DNA of 39,550 bases from Chloroflexota bacterium (GTDB lineage Bacteria; Chloroflexota; Limnocylindria; Limnocylindrales; CSP1-4), in the NCBI GenBank assembly GCA_017881915.1, contig JADGQK010000019.1, forward strand, positions 1-39,550, read 5' to 3'. Of this stretch, positions 16,469 to 25,336 are shown one piece after another. The position numbers were made by a program, and so were the translations under genes. The number at the start of each line of letters is the position of its first letter. Positions within the stretch are counted from its first letter, which is position 1. The notes beneath the pieces are model-generated. The model was not told the origin of the DNA and searched no databases. It saw only the letters and a program-made list of their open reading frames with translations.

Positions 16469-17119
16469 CTACTGGCGGGTCACCGGCCGCATCGGATAGA
16501 CACCCACGATGATCGGCGCCTCGGGGTCGAGCTGTAGCTCGTAGCCGACTTCGCCGGCGCGGACAAGCTCGCCCAGGATCCGGCCCTCGCGCAGGGGCAA
16601 ACCGACGAAGACCCGGCCGGACTCGCTCTCGAAAGCGGTCACATCGTCGTCTTCGCTCTCGATCCCGAAGCGGCGCCGGATCTCGTGGACGGGCAGGTAG
16701 GCCCGGCTCTTGATGAATCGGCGCAACTGGGCGGGGGTGCAGCCGCCGCCGGCCAGACCGCCGGCAAGACCGCCCGGCTGGCCTCCGACAAGACCGCCCG
16801 GCTGGCCTCCGACAAGACCGCCCGGCTGGCCTCCGGCCTCCTCGACGAGGACGCTGGTCGTGGTCGTGGGCACGTGCAGCGCAGCCATCGGCAGGGAGGC
16901 CGCCGGGATCGCCGTGTCGGGCGGGGCGGCGGGCGGCCGGATCGGGCCGGCAGGGGCGGTTTCGGCGGTCGGCAGGCGCACCGACGGCAGCGCCTCGCCA
17001 GATCCGGTGGGACCAACGCGGCGCGCATCGGCGGAGCGGTGGCGAGCGTGGCGGCTCATCCGCCCGGCCGTGAACAGTGACGTGACATGGGTCCGATCGA
17101 GTCTTGGGCGATCGCCCAT
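16469..17119 (-). CDS. Hypothetical protein with Gly/Gln/Pro tandem repeats, 216 aa
   Basis: The N-terminal ~110 residues are low-complexity (Pro/Ala/Thr rich), and three repeats of GGQPGGLV follow. The C-terminal ~90 residues look like a compact domain (TPAQLRRFIKSRAYLPVHEIRRRFGI, then VFVGLPLREGRILGELVRAGEVGYELQLDP). I do not recognise this domain. There is no signal peptide or membrane segment. The ATG at 17119 has CGGAG about 10 nt upstream and a TATGAT -10 box at 17143-17148. An internal ATG at 17059 is an alternative start. It is 173 nt upstream of the duplicated-motif gene on the same strand, so shared transcription is possible but not shown. Confidence 0.7.
   Translation of the reverse strand: MGDRPRLDRTHVTSLFTAGRMSRHARHRSADARRVGPTGSGEALPSVRLPTAETAPAGPIRPPAAPPDTAIPAASLPMAALHVPTTTTSVLVEEAGGQPGGLVGGQPGGLVGGQPGGLAGGLAGGGCTPAQLRRFIKSRAYLPVHEIRRRFGIESEDDDVTAFESESGRVFVGLPLREGRILGELVRAGEVGYELQLDPEAPIIVGVYPMRPVTRQ
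16765..16836 (-). repeat. 24-bp tandem repeat, three copies, in coding sequence
   Basis: Units at 16765-16788, 16789-16812 and 16813-16836 are identical except for the last base. They encode the GGQPGGLV repeats. Such perfect in-frame minisatellites usually vary in copy number between strains. Confidence 0.9.
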
Positions 17120-17142
17120 CGGGTGGGCGCTCCGATCAACCG

Positions 17143-17148
17143 ATCATA
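17143..17148 (-). promoter_or_regulatory. -10 box of the Gly/Gln/Pro-repeat gene
   Basis: TATGAT on the minus strand, 24 nt upstream of the ATG at 17119, is close to consensus and would leave a leader of about 17 nt carrying CGGAG. Confidence 0.45.
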
Positions 17149-17186
17149 CCCCGCCGCGTTCATCGAGCCCGCCCGGGGGCGAGCGA

Positions 17187-18365
17187 TCAGCGCCCGTCAA
17201 CGACCTGCAGGTCGAGCGGTGACCGATTCAGGACGAGCGGACCAACCGGTCCGCACACGACGATGTCCTCGAGGCGAGCGCCATAGCGGCCTTCGAAGTA
17301 GATCCCGGGCTCCACGCTGAACGCGTAGCCCGCCTGCAGCGGCTGGGGGTTGCCGGCGACGAGGTACGGCTCTTCGTGGGCCTCCAGCCCGATCCCGTGG
17401 CCGAGGCGGTGGAAGAACTGGGGGCCGTAGCCGCCGGCGACGATGATCCGGCGGGCGGTTGCGTCGAGATCCTCGCAGGTGACGCCCGGCTGGACGGCGG
17501 CGCAGGCCGCCGCCTGCGCCTCGCGCAGCACCCCGTACAGGCGCACGAACTCGGCGTCGGGGGCCAGCGCGGGGTCATCGCCGCCAACCCAGATCGTCCG
17601 GGTCGTGTCCGAGGTATAGCCGGCGAGCGTGCCACCGATGTCGAGCACCACCGGCTCGCCCGCCTGGATCAGCCGCCCGGATGCCTCGTGGTGGGGCGAG
17701 GCACTGTTGGGCCCGGAGCCGACGATGGCAAACTCGGCCAGTTCGTGGCCCTCGGCGACGAGCCGCTCGCGAACCTCCCGGCTGACCTCCGCCTCGGACC
17801 GGCCGATCAGCCGGCCGTGGCTGACCTGTCCGATCACCCGATCTGCCGCCTCGGCGGCCAGGCGCAGGAGAGCGATTTCCTCGGCGTCCTTGGCCATCCG
17901 CAGCTGGCGGGTGATCGTCGAGGCAACCTCGAAGATGGCACTGGGCAGGGCAGCCTGCAGGCGCAGGACGAAGATTGCCCAGGTTCGATCGCTCACGGCC
18001 ACTCGCCGAATCCCGGTCGTGGGCAGGGCCAGCTCGGCGCCGAGGCGGGCGACGAGCAGGGCAACGGGATCCTCCGTCTCGTCCCAGGTAACGACGTCAA
18101 GGAACCCGCTGGCGACGGCCGGGCAGGCGCGGGCCGAGCTGACTTCCAGCCGTGGCGCGATCAGGATCGCCGGACCGCGGGCCGGCACGACGAGCATCGT
18201 CAGGCGCTCGAGCGCCATCGCCGGGTAGCCGGTCAGGTAGCGCAGGTCGGCACCGACGCCGATGAGCAAGGCGTCGAGACCGGCCCGGGCCGTCAGCCGG
18301 GCGGCCTCGCCGATCCGCTCGGCATAGCGCGCCGGCGCGATCACCAGGTGAGCGCCGGCGCTCAA
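17187..18365 (-). CDS. M24-family metallopeptidase (Xaa-Pro aminopeptidase/dipeptidase type)
   Basis: The 392-aa protein has the creatinase-like N-terminal domain and the pita-bread catalytic domain. All five metal ligands are present: Asp242 (VVLDIGG), Asp253 (TSDTTRT), His323 (HRLGHGIGLEAHEEPYL), Glu352 (FSVEPGIYFEG) and Glu366 (ARLEDIVV). It should cleave peptide bonds next to proline in the cytoplasm. The start is uncertain: the ORF begins at a TTG whose TTGA overlaps the stop of the zinc-ribbon CBS gene, and a GTG seven codons later is the alternative. It is the last gene of the kor operon. Confidence 0.92.
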   Translation of the reverse strand: MSAGAHLVIAPARYAERIGEAARLTARAGLDALLIGVGADLRYLTGYPAMALERLTMLVVPARGPAILIAPRLEVSSARACPAVASGFLDVVTWDETEDPVALLVARLGAELALPTTGIRRVAVSDRTWAIFVLRLQAALPSAIFEVASTITRQLRMAKDAEEIALLRLAAEAADRVIGQVSHGRLIGRSEAEVSREVRERLVAEGHELAEFAIVGSGPNSASPHHEASGRLIQAGEPVVLDIGGTLAGYTSDTTRTIWVGGDDPALAPDAEFVRLYGVLREAQAAACAAVQPGVTCEDLDATARRIIVAGGYGPQFFHRLGHGIGLEAHEEPYLVAGNPQPLQAGYAFSVEPGIYFEGRYGARLEDIVVCGPVGPLVLNRSPLDLQVVDGR

Positions 18366-18865
18366 CCGATGACGTCGAGGATGTGCCGGAAGAGATCCGC
18401 GGCGGCGACCACCCCGATCGGCCGACCGTTCTCCACGATCGGGATGTGCCGGAACTCGCCGACCGCCATCTTGTGGATCGCGATCGCGATCGTCTCGTCA
18501 TGGCGGAGGACGACCGGATCACGGGTCATGAAGTCGCGCACGAGGAATGAGCTCAGCCGGATGCCGGTCGTCCGGACCACCGCATCGCGATCGGTGAAGA
18601 TACCGGCCAGCTTGTCGCCATCCATCACCAGGATGCAGTCGACCGGGCCGGCGTGCATCAGGCCGATCGCCTCGTCGAGGGCCATCGTCGCCGGCACGGT
18701 CAGCGGTGGCTTGACCCCAAGAACGTCGAGGTGCTCGCCGAGCAGTCGGCCGTGGAAGTCGATCGCGTCCTGGGGCAGGTCGACCGAGGTCAGGTCCGCG
18801 CCGCACTCCTCGCACAGGTCTTCGCCGGCGAAGTTCTGGTGATGGCAAACGGGGCAGAGGGTCAT
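18362..18865 (-). CDS. Zinc-ribbon + tandem CBS-domain protein
   Basis: The 167-aa protein starts with a small zinc ribbon (CPVC at 4-7 and CEEC near 18-21) followed by two CBS motifs forming one Bateman module (PLTVPATMALDEAIGLMHAGPVDCILVMDGDKLAGIFTDRDAV and RDFMTRDPVVLRHDETIAIAIHKMAVGEFRHIPIVENGRPIGVV). CBS pairs usually sense adenine nucleotides. It begins 13 nt after the korB stop and overlaps the M24 gene by 4 nt. A regulatory role on KorAB is a context-based guess. Confidence 0.88.
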   Translation of the reverse strand: MTLCPVCHHQNFAGEDLCEECGADLTSVDLPQDAIDFHGRLLGEHLDVLGVKPPLTVPATMALDEAIGLMHAGPVDCILVMDGDKLAGIFTDRDAVVRTTGIRLSSFLVRDFMTRDPVVLRHDETIAIAIHKMAVGEFRHIPIVENGRPIGVVAAADLFRHILDVIG

Positions 18866-18878
18866 TCGCGTCGTGCCC

Positions 18879-19949
18879 CTACTCGACCGACCATGTCTCG
18901 CCGCCGGTCAGCAGCCGGCGGATGTCGCCCACCCCGCGCTGGGCCAGGGCTGCGTCGGTCTGGGCCGTCATCAGCTCGTCGTGGGTGGGCCGGCGGACGT
19001 CCCGGATCACCCCGACCGGAACCGGGAACTCCGGCCAGAAGATGCGCGAGAGCATGAACGCGATCAGCGGGTCTGTCTCGTCATGGACGAGCAGGTCCGC
19101 CTCGCGGATCCCATCCTGGCCGATCCGGACGACCTCGGGCTGGTGCCCGCTGAGCCGGATCCCCTGGTCACGGTCCTTGCCGAAGACCATCGGCTTGCCG
19201 TTTTCCAGGACCAGCATCCGGTCCTCGCGGACCTCCCGGTCGGTGAACTCGCGGTAGGCGCCATCGTTGAAGATGTTGCAGTTCTGGAGGACCTCGACGA
19301 AGGCCGAGCCACGGTGCCAGCCGACCCGGTTGAGGGTCCCCTGGAGGTGCTCGGTGTGGGTGTCGACCGAGCGGGCGATGAAGCTCGCCTCGGCCGCCAG
19401 GGCCACCGACAGGGGGCTGATCGGCTGGTCGATCGTGCCCGCCGGGGTCGACTTCGTGACCTTGCCGAACTCCGACGTCGGCGATGCCTGGCCCTTGGTC
19501 AGGCCGTAGATCCGGTTGTTGAACATCACGACCTTGATGTCGACGTTGCGGCGCATCGAATGGAGGATGTGGTTGCCGCCAATCGACAGGGCGTCACCGT
19601 CGCCGGTGATCACCCAGACCATCAGGTCCGGCCGGGCAGCCTTCAGCCCGGTCGCGATCGTCGGGGCCCGGCCGTGGATCGAGTGGAAGCCGTACGTGTT
19701 CATGTAGTACGGCAGCCGGCCCGAGCAGCCGATCCCGCTGATGAACACGATGTTCTCCTTCGGGAATCCGAAGTCGGGCATCAGCTTCTGGGTCTGGGCC
19801 AGGATCGAGTAATCGCCGCAGCCGGGGCACCAGCGGACCTCCTGGTCCGACACGAAGTCCTTGCGCGTGAGCTGGACCAGGACGGCGGCGTTCTCCGGGC
19901 TGAGCGGCGGACCCTCAGGAACGGCGGCGCTGGAGACGGGTTCGGTCAC
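18879..19949 (-). CDS. korB: 2-oxoacid:ferredoxin oxidoreductase, beta subunit
   Basis: KorB carries thiamine diphosphate and one 4Fe-4S cluster. The 356-aa protein shows WCPGCGDYSILAQTQK (Cys41, Cys44), GIGCSGRLPYY (Cys75), a fourth likely ligand Cys224 (LQNCNIFND), and the ThDP/Mg motif GDGDALSIGGNH followed by FNNRIYGLTKGQASPTS, which is typical of 2-oxoglutarate-type enzymes. The GTG start is preceded by GAGGA that overlaps the korA stop, 11 nt away. It works with KorA to convert 2-oxoglutarate (most likely) to succinyl-CoA with reduction of ferredoxin. The substrate is inferred. Confidence 0.95.
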   Translation of the reverse strand: MTEPVSSAAVPEGPPLSPENAAVLVQLTRKDFVSDQEVRWCPGCGDYSILAQTQKLMPDFGFPKENIVFISGIGCSGRLPYYMNTYGFHSIHGRAPTIATGLKAARPDLMVWVITGDGDALSIGGNHILHSMRRNVDIKVVMFNNRIYGLTKGQASPTSEFGKVTKSTPAGTIDQPISPLSVALAAEASFIARSVDTHTEHLQGTLNRVGWHRGSAFVEVLQNCNIFNDGAYREFTDREVREDRMLVLENGKPMVFGKDRDQGIRLSGHQPEVVRIGQDGIREADLLVHDETDPLIAFMLSRIFWPEFPVPVGVIRDVRRPTHDELMTAQTDAALAQRGVGDIRRLLTGGETWSVE

Positions 19950-19960
19950 GGTCGTGGTCC

Positions 19961-21814
19961 TCAGTGCTCGGCCAGCAGGCGCTCGGCCTCGGCCACGATC
20001 TCGGCGATCCGGAACGGCTTCCCCCGGACCCGGTCGTAGCCGACCGCATCGACGAGGTAGCGGGCCCGAACCAGCAGGAGCAGCTGGCCCAGGTTGAGCT
20101 CCGGGACGAGGACCCGGCGATAGCCCGCCAGCACTGCTCCGGTGTTCCTGGGAAATGGGTTGAGATGGCGCAGATGGGCGTGGGCGACAGCTCGGCCGTC
20201 GGCCTGGAGGCGTTCCACGGCGCTCCGGATCGAGCCGTACGTGGAGCCCCAGCCGAGGATCAGCAGGTCGCCCTGCTCCGGCCCGAACACCTCGAGGTCC
20301 GGGATGTCGTTGGCGATCCCGGCGACCTTGGCCGCCCGGAGCGTCTGCATCAGGTGGTGGTTGTCGGGGTCGTAGCTGACGTTGCCAAGGACGTCTGCCT
20401 TCTCCAGGCCGCCGATCCGGTGCTCAAGTCCGGGTGTGCCCGGCACGGCCCACGGCCGGGCGAGGGTGACCGGATCACGGCTGTACGGGTAGAAGCCCTC
20501 CGGCTCGGTCCGGTTGGCGACCGAGATGTCGGGCAGCGAATCCACGTCGGGCAGGCGCCATGGCTCGGCGCCGGTGGCCAGGAAGGCGTCCGACAGGTAG
20601 ACGACCGGGGTCATGTACTTGAGGGCCAGGCGGACCGCCTCGAAGGCCACGTCGAAGCACTCCGACGGCGTGGCCGGGGCGACGACGACGATCGGCGAAT
20701 CGCCGTTCCGGCCATACAGGACCTGGAGCAGGTCGGCCTGCTCGGTCTTCGTCGGCATGCCGGTCGATGGCCCGGCCCGCTGGACGTCGATGACGATGAG
20801 GGGCAGCTCGACCATGACCGCCAGGTTCATCGCCTCCGACTTCAGGGCGATCCCCGGCCCGGAGGTGCCGGTCATCCCGAGCGCGCCACCGTAGCTTGCC
20901 CCGATCGCGCTGCCGATCGCCGCGATCTCGTCCTCCGCCTGGAACGTCTTCACCCCGTAATTCTTGTAGGTCGACAGCTGGTGCAGGATCTCGCTGGCCG
21001 GGGTGATCGGATACGAGCCGTAGAAGAGGTCCCGCCCGGCCTTCTGGCCGGCGACGACCAGGCCGAGGGCCGTGGCCTCGTTGCCGGTGATGTTGCGGTA
21101 GGTCCCGGCTGGCAGGTGGGCCGCCGGCACCCGGTAGGTGGTGTGGAACATCTCGGTCGTCTCGCCGAAGGCGTAGCCGGCCTTGAGCGCCCGCTTGTTC
21201 GACTCGGCGATGACCGGCCGCTTGCCGAACTTGTCGTCGATCCACTTGAGCGTCGGTTCCATCGAGCGCTCGTAGAGCCAGAACATCAGGCCGAGGGCGA
21301 AGAAGTTCTTGGTCAGGTCGACCTGCTTGCTGGTCAGGCCGAGGCCCTCGAGGGCCCGCGCATTGAGCACGCCGATCGGGATCGCGAAGAGGTTCCACGA
21401 GGAAAGCGAGCCGTCGAGGAGGGGATTCGCGGTGTAGCCGACCTTGGTCAGGTTGGCCGGGGTGAAGGCATCCTCATTGACGATCAGGGCACCGCCGGGC
21501 GGCAGGTCGCCAAGGTTCGACTTGAGGGCGGCCGGGTTCATCGCGACGAGCACGTCCGGCTGATCGCCCGGCGTATGGATGTCGCTGCTCGAGAAGCTCA
21601 GCTGGAAGCCCGATACGCCGGGCAGGCTGCCGGCCGGCGCCCGGATTTCGGCCGGGAAGTCGGGCAGCGTGCTGATGTCGTTCCCGAAGACTGCGGCCGT
21701 CCGGGTGAACTGGGTCCCGGTCAGCTGCATCCCGTCGCCGGAATCACCGGCGAATCGAATGGTGACGCGATCGAGCTCGAGCACCTCGACCGGACGTTTG
21801 GTGGTCGTGGTCAC
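19961..21814 (-). CDS. korA: 2-oxoacid:ferredoxin oxidoreductase, fused gamma-alpha subunit
   Basis: The 617-aa protein is the fused type: gamma domain at residues 1-200 ([29 protein letters not shown]...) and alpha (pyrimidine-binding) domain from about 240 ([34 protein letters not shown], ...[25 protein letters not shown]). The C-terminal [20 protein letters not shown] is also typical. No ferredoxin-like delta domain is present, so electrons leave through KorB to a free ferredoxin. The GTG start overlaps the stop of the upstream CBS gene (GTGA). This enzyme replaces or supplements 2-oxoglutarate dehydrogenase in many aerobic high-GC bacteria. Confidence 0.95.
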   Translation of the reverse strand: MTTTTKRPVEVLELDRVTIRFAGDSGDGMQLTGTQFTRTAAVFGNDISTLPDFPAEIRAPAGSLPGVSGFQLSFSSSDIHTPGDQPDVLVAMNPAALKSNLGDLPPGGALIVNEDAFTPANLTKVGYTANPLLDGSLSSWNLFAIPIGVLNARALEGLGLTSKQVDLTKNFFALGLMFWLYERSMEPTLKWIDDKFGKRPVIAESNKRALKAGYAFGETTEMFHTTYRVPAAHLPAGTYRNITGNEATALGLVVAGQKAGRDLFYGSYPITPASEILHQLSTYKNYGVKTFQAEDEIAAIGSAIGASYGGALGMTGTSGPGIALKSEAMNLAVMVELPLIVIDVQRAGPSTGMPTKTEQADLLQVLYGRNGDSPIVVVAPATPSECFDVAFEAVRLALKYMTPVVYLSDAFLATGAEPWRLPDVDSLPDISVANRTEPEGFYPYSRDPVTLARPWAVPGTPGLEHRIGGLEKADVLGNVSYDPDNHHLMQTLRAAKVAGIANDIPDLEVFGPEQGDLLILGWGSTYGSIRSAVERLQADGRAVAHAHLRHLNPFPRNTGAVLAGYRRVLVPELNLGQLLLLVRARYLVDAVGYDRVRGKPFRIAEIVAEAERLLAEH

Positions 21815-22311
21815 GCGCCCTCGGACTCCTTCATCCGTTGATGTGGCCGGGGCGGCAGGTTGAGCAGCTCCTCCGGGAACGCCTCGGCCAGGTACTTCAG
21901 GATGTCCACCTGGCGGACGATGCCCACCAGCCGACGGTCGTCGTCGACGATCGGGACGTTGCGGTAGACCCCGGTCGCCATCAGCCAGATCGCGTCGTGG
22001 ACCGTCTCGTCGATCCGAAACGTGCGTGGTTCCCGGTTCATCATCGACTCCACCGGCCGACGCAGGTCAACCGGCTCGCCGACCAGCCGGCTGAAGATGT
22101 CGCGTTCGGTCAGGACACCGGCCAGGCGTCCCTGGCCGTCGGTCACCAGGACGGAGTCACCAACGCCGGAGCGCTGGATCACCCGCAGGCAGTCGGCCAG
22201 TGACGTCCCGGGCGGCACGGTCAGCGGACCTCGCCGCTGGACCACCCGGAGCGTCTCGCGGGCCAGGGCAGGAACGCGTTCGGCAACGGCGCGCTCAGTT
22301 GTTTCGGTCAC
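21811..22311 (-). CDS. Tandem CBS-domain protein, first gene of the kor operon
   Basis: The 166-aa protein is one Bateman module of two CBS motifs ([45 protein letters not shown] and [44 protein letters not shown]), with no other domain. Its GTG start lies 6 nt after a TACACT -10 box, so it heads a leaderless transcript. It is coupled by a 4-nt overlap to korA. The zinc-ribbon CBS protein after korB is a second copy of the same idea. Confidence 0.9.
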   Translation of the reverse strand: MTETTERAVAERVPALARETLRVVQRRGPLTVPPGTSLADCLRVIQRSGVGDSVLVTDGQGRLAGVLTERDIFSRLVGEPVDLRRPVESMMNREPRTFRIDETVHDAIWLMATGVYRNVPIVDDDRRLVGIVRQVDILKYLAEAFPEELLNLPPRPHQRMKESEGA

Positions 22312-22323
22312 GCCACCAGTGTA
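22312..22323 (-). promoter_or_regulatory. -10 box of the CBS-korAB operon, leaderless arrangement
   Basis: TACACT (22323-22318) is followed by 6 nt and the GTG at 22311. There is no Shine-Dalgarno sequence. The divergent EamA promoter lies about 50 bp away. Confidence 0.55.
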
Positions 22324-22369
22324 GTGCCATCAAGTTTCGACGCTGGCGCATGGCGGTCGGCGGCCCTGC

Positions 22370-22381
22370 TAGGCTCGGGCG
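22370..22381 (+). promoter_or_regulatory. -10 box of the EamA permease gene, leaderless arrangement
   Basis: TAGGCT (22370-22375) is followed by CGGGCG and the ATG at 22382. It mirrors the divergent CBS promoter in layout. Confidence 0.55.
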
Positions 22382-23359
22382 ATGGACCGTCGCCGCCTCG
22401 TGGGAGTGCTGCTCGTCGTCGTCTCGGCGGCGTCGTTCGGATCCGGGGCACTCTTTGCCAAGCCCGTCTACGCCGAGGGTGTCGGCTGGCTCACGCTGCT
22501 CACCTGGCGCTTCAGTCTCGCCTCGGCCCTGGCCTGGACCTGGCTCCTGCTGGGAACCGAGCGGCGAGCCGGGTTGCGCCGGATCGATCGCCGGCGGCTT
22601 GCCATTACGCTCGTCCTGGGGCTGGTCTACCTGGGCAACAGCGGGACCTACTACGCCGCACTCGAGACGGTGTCGGCCTCGCTCGCGGCGCTGATCGTGT
22701 ACGTCTACCCGGCGATCGTGGCCGTCCTGACCCTCAGGCTCGGCCGGCCGCTCGAAGGCAGGCAGGCCTGGGCCGCCCTGGGCCTGGCGCTTGTCGGGGT
22801 GGTCCTGGCGATCGGCGGCATCCCAACCGGCTCGGCCCCGCCCCTGGCCGGGCTCCTCCAGGCAGTCGCCTCGCCGGTGATCTACTCGATCTGGATCGTC
22901 TGCCAGGCGTGGCTGTCCGGTGAGCGCTCGGACCGGGTTGGGGATGCCTCGGCCGAGGGCGCCGATGGGGCGACCGCAACGGCCCTGATGATGACCTCGA
23001 CCGCGGTCGGCTTCTGGCTGATCGCCCTGGCCAGTGGCGCGCCGGTCGAGCCGGCCCGGATCCCCGGCCCGGCCTGGCCGGGCATCGCGGCCGTGGCCGT
23101 CATCAGCACGTTCGTGTCGATCCAGACGTTTTACGCCGGCGCGCGCCGGATCGGTGCCGCCCAGGCCTCGCTGATCAGCACGGTCGAGCCGGTCTGGACG
23201 ATCAGCCTGGCGGCGCTCCTCCTGGGCGAGCGTCTCGGACCGATCCAGCTCGTCGGCGGGGCACTCGTGATCGGCGGGGTGATCCTGGCCCAGCTTCGGC
23301 GGGGCGTACCGGTCCACGAACCGGTCGGCCTGGCGGCGATCCGGATCGCCGACGAGTAG
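22382..23359 (+). CDS. EamA-family (DMT superfamily) permease
   Basis: The 325-aa protein has about ten transmembrane helices in two EamA repeats (GVLLVVVSAASFGSGALFAKPVYAEG... GTYYAALETVSASLAALIVYVYPAIVAVLTLRLGRPLEGRQ, and IQTFYAGARRIGAAQASLISTVEPVWTISLAALLLGERLGPIQLVGGALVIGGVILAQLRRG). The motif of a family helix followed by E-P and LGE is clear. It probably exports a small metabolite such as an amino acid. The substrate is unknown. It is divergent from the kor operon. Confidence 0.92.
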   Translation: MDRRRLVGVLLVVVSAASFGSGALFAKPVYAEGVGWLTLLTWRFSLASALAWTWLLLGTERRAGLRRIDRRRLAITLVLGLVYLGNSGTYYAALETVSASLAALIVYVYPAIVAVLTLRLGRPLEGRQAWAALGLALVGVVLAIGGIPTGSAPPLAGLLQAVASPVIYSIWIVCQAWLSGERSDRVGDASAEGADGATATALMMTSTAVGFWLIALASGAPVEPARIPGPAWPGIAAVAVISTFVSIQTFYAGARRIGAAQASLISTVEPVWTISLAALLLGERLGPIQLVGGALVIGGVILAQLRRGVPVHEPVGLAAIRIADE

Positions 23360-23380
23360 ACGCGACAGCGCGCCGGCCCG

Positions 23381-24034
23381 ATGATCGCGCCCATGACCCA
23401 TCCCGTCTGGCCCCTGTACGACCTCCAGTTGCGGACCTCGCGGCTCGAGCTGCGGCTGCCGAACGAGGGCGAGATCGCCGAGCTGTGCGCGGTCGCCAGG
23501 GCTGGCATCCATCCTCCGGGCGAGATGCCCTTCGGGGTGGCCTGGTCGACGAAACCGAGCCCGAGGTTCGAGCGCGAGTTCATCCAGTGGCACTGGCAGC
23601 AGCGGGCCGACTGGACCGCCGAGGCGTGGAGCCTGGAGCTGGCGGTCTTCCTTGATCGGCGGCCGATCGGCAGCCAGTCGCTGCTGGCCCGCCAGTTCAC
23701 CACGTTCCACGCGGTTCACACCGGTTCATGGCTCGGCCTGGGGCAGCAGGGACGCGGCTTTGGCAAGGAGATGCGTGGGGCGGTACTCACGCTGGCATTC
23801 GAGGGCCTTGGCGCCGAGGTTGCCACGACCGAGGCGTTCCTCGACAACCCGGCCTCTGCCGGGGTCAGCCGGTCACTCGGCTACCTGCCCAATGGCGCCG
23901 GCTCCATCGCACCAGAGGGCGTCAGCCGCCCGACCGAGCGATTCCGGCTGACCCGGGACATCTGGGCTGCCAGGCCGCGGCCACCGGTGACGGTCGTCGG
24001 GCTCGAGGCCTGTCGGGCGATGTTCGGGGCCTGA
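23381..24034 (+). CDS. GNAT-family N-acetyltransferase (RimJ/RimL-like)
   Basis: The 217-aa protein fits the ribosomal-protein-acetyltransferase-like branch of GNAT: LQLRTSRLELRLPNEGEIAELCAVA at the start, LGLGQQGRGFGKEMRGAVLTLAFEGLGAEVATTEAFLDNPASAGVSRSLGY in the acetyl-CoA motif region. The Q-x-x-G-x-G/K pyrophosphate loop reads QQGRGFGKEM. The substrate is unknown. The start is uncertain between ATG 23381 and ATG 23393; no ribosome-binding site is evident. It follows eamA by 21 nt and may share its transcript. Confidence 0.85.
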   Translation: MIAPMTHPVWPLYDLQLRTSRLELRLPNEGEIAELCAVARAGIHPPGEMPFGVAWSTKPSPRFEREFIQWHWQQRADWTAEAWSLELAVFLDRRPIGSQSLLARQFTTFHAVHTGSWLGLGQQGRGFGKEMRGAVLTLAFEGLGAEVATTEAFLDNPASAGVSRSLGYLPNGAGSIAPEGVSRPTERFRLTRDIWAARPRPPVTVVGLEACRAMFGA

Positions 24035-24068
24035 GGGTCATCGTTGGGGCCGGGCATCGCTCCCCAGC

Positions 24069-25292
24069 TCAGTCGGGGAACGCCTCCGGGCCGCGCTCGA
24101 CGAGGCGGCGCGCCTCATCCGATCCCTCGGCCGGCGGCAGCCATGAGAACGGGTAGCGGGCGTCGTCGAGCTCGGCCGCCTGGCGGGTGAGCCGGAGTGG
24201 CCGAAACGTGTCGACCATGACCGCCAGCTCTTCCGTCCGCTCCTTGCCGATCGAGGCCTCGACCGTGCCGGGATGGGGGCCGTGGGGAATGCCGGCCGGA
24301 TGGACCGTGAAGGACGCGATGTCCACCCCGCGCCGGCTCATGAAGTTCCCGGCAACGTAGTAGATGACCTCGTCCGAGTTGATGTTCGAATGGTTGTACG
24401 GGGCCGGGATCGCCAGCGGGTGGTAGTCGAACTTGCGCGGCACGAACGAGCAAACAACGAAGTTGTGGCCCTGGAATGTCTGGTGGACTGGCGGTGGCTG
24501 GTGGACCCGGCCGGTGATCGGCTCGAAGTCGGCGATGTTGAAGGCGTACGGCCAGAGATAGCCATCCCAGCCGACCAGGTCGAACGGGTGGGCCGCGTAG
24601 TAGTAGGTGGTCAGCCGGCCGCGGGCCTTGACGTCCACCTTGAACTCGCCGGCGGCGGCATTCGGCGGCCGGAACGCCGGGGTCCGGATATCGCGCTGCG
24701 AGTACGGGCTGTGCTCCAGCAGCTGGCCGTAGTCATTGCGGTAACGCCTGGGCGGTTCGAGCTCACTCGGGCATTCCAGCCAGAGCATCCGCTGGACCGA
24801 GCCGGGGTCGGGCGCCAGCCGCCAGGTCGTGCCGATCGGCAGGATGAGGTAGTCGCCCGGGCCGTAACGCAGGTCGCCGAAGACCGTCTCGAGGATGCCC
24901 TCCCCGGTGTGGATGTAGAGCATCTCGTCGCCTTCGCCGTTCCGATAGAACGCGTCCGGGGCCATCGCCTCGGCCGGCAGGCAGACCCCCATCGTCAGGT
25001 CGGCGTTGAAGAAGAGGGGGATCCTGCCGGACAGGGCGTCCCCCCGGGCGGCCAGCGGTCCGGTCTTGACCAGCCGATGGCGGTGGACGCCGTCGTCCGC
25101 TTCCTCGATCTCGATCGACCTGCCGGCCTCGATCCGGTCCGTCCGGGTGGGCGGGACGACGTGGTAGAGGAGCGAGCTTCGACCGACAAAGCCCTCGACG
25201 CCAAAGAGCTCCTCGGCGTACAGCCCACCGTCCGGTGCGCGGTGCTGGGTGTGGCGCTTGTGGGGGACGCTGCCCTCCGACACGTAGAACAT
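24069..25292 (-). CDS. hmgA: Homogentisate 1,2-dioxygenase
   Basis: The enzyme opens the ring of homogentisate with O2 to give maleylacetoacetate, using Fe(II). The 407-aa cupin protein shows PPPVHQTFQGHNFVVCSFVPR, the likely iron ligands His301 and Glu308 in YNHSNINSDEVIYYVAGNF, and His337 in HPAGIPHGPHPG. GGAGG lies 6 nt before the ATG and a TAGGCT -10 box at 25311-25316 gives it its own promoter. It lies downstream of the FAH-GNAT pair in the same direction and performs the step between HPPD and FAH. Confidence 0.93.
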   Translation of the reverse strand: MFYVSEGSVPHKRHTQHRAPDGGLYAEELFGVEGFVGRSSLLYHVVPPTRTDRIEAGRSIEIEEADDGVHRHRLVKTGPLAARGDALSGRIPLFFNADLTMGVCLPAEAMAPDAFYRNGEGDEMLYIHTGEGILETVFGDLRYGPGDYLILPIGTTWRLAPDPGSVQRMLWLECPSELEPPRRYRNDYGQLLEHSPYSQRDIRTPAFRPPNAAAGEFKVDVKARGRLTTYYYAAHPFDLVGWDGYLWPYAFNIADFEPITGRVHQPPPVHQTFQGHNFVVCSFVPRKFDYHPLAIPAPYNHSNINSDEVIYYVAGNFMSRRGVDIASFTVHPAGIPHGPHPGTVEASIGKERTEELAVMVDTFRPLRLTRQAAELDDARYPFSWLPPAEGSDEARRLVERGPEAFPD

Positions 25293-25316
25293 CGCGCTCC
25301 TCCTGGCGCCAGCCTA
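25293..25316 (-). promoter_or_regulatory. Promoter and ribosome-binding site of hmgA
   Basis: TAGGCT (25316-25311) would start transcription near 25304, leaving a leader of only about 12 nt that is filled by GGAGGAG. The gene therefore has a very short leader and not a leaderless start. Confidence 0.5.
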
Positions 25317-25336
25317 GCGCCGGCAGCCCTGCTGCA

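Noticed and set aside
16765-16836. Short tandem repeats considered as a CRISPR array
   Set aside because: Units are contiguous with no spacers and encode an in-frame GGQPGGLV repeat.
19964-21841. 625-aa plus-strand ORF opposite korA
   Set aside because: Shadow of korA; the repetitive charged translation matches no family, while korA is intact.
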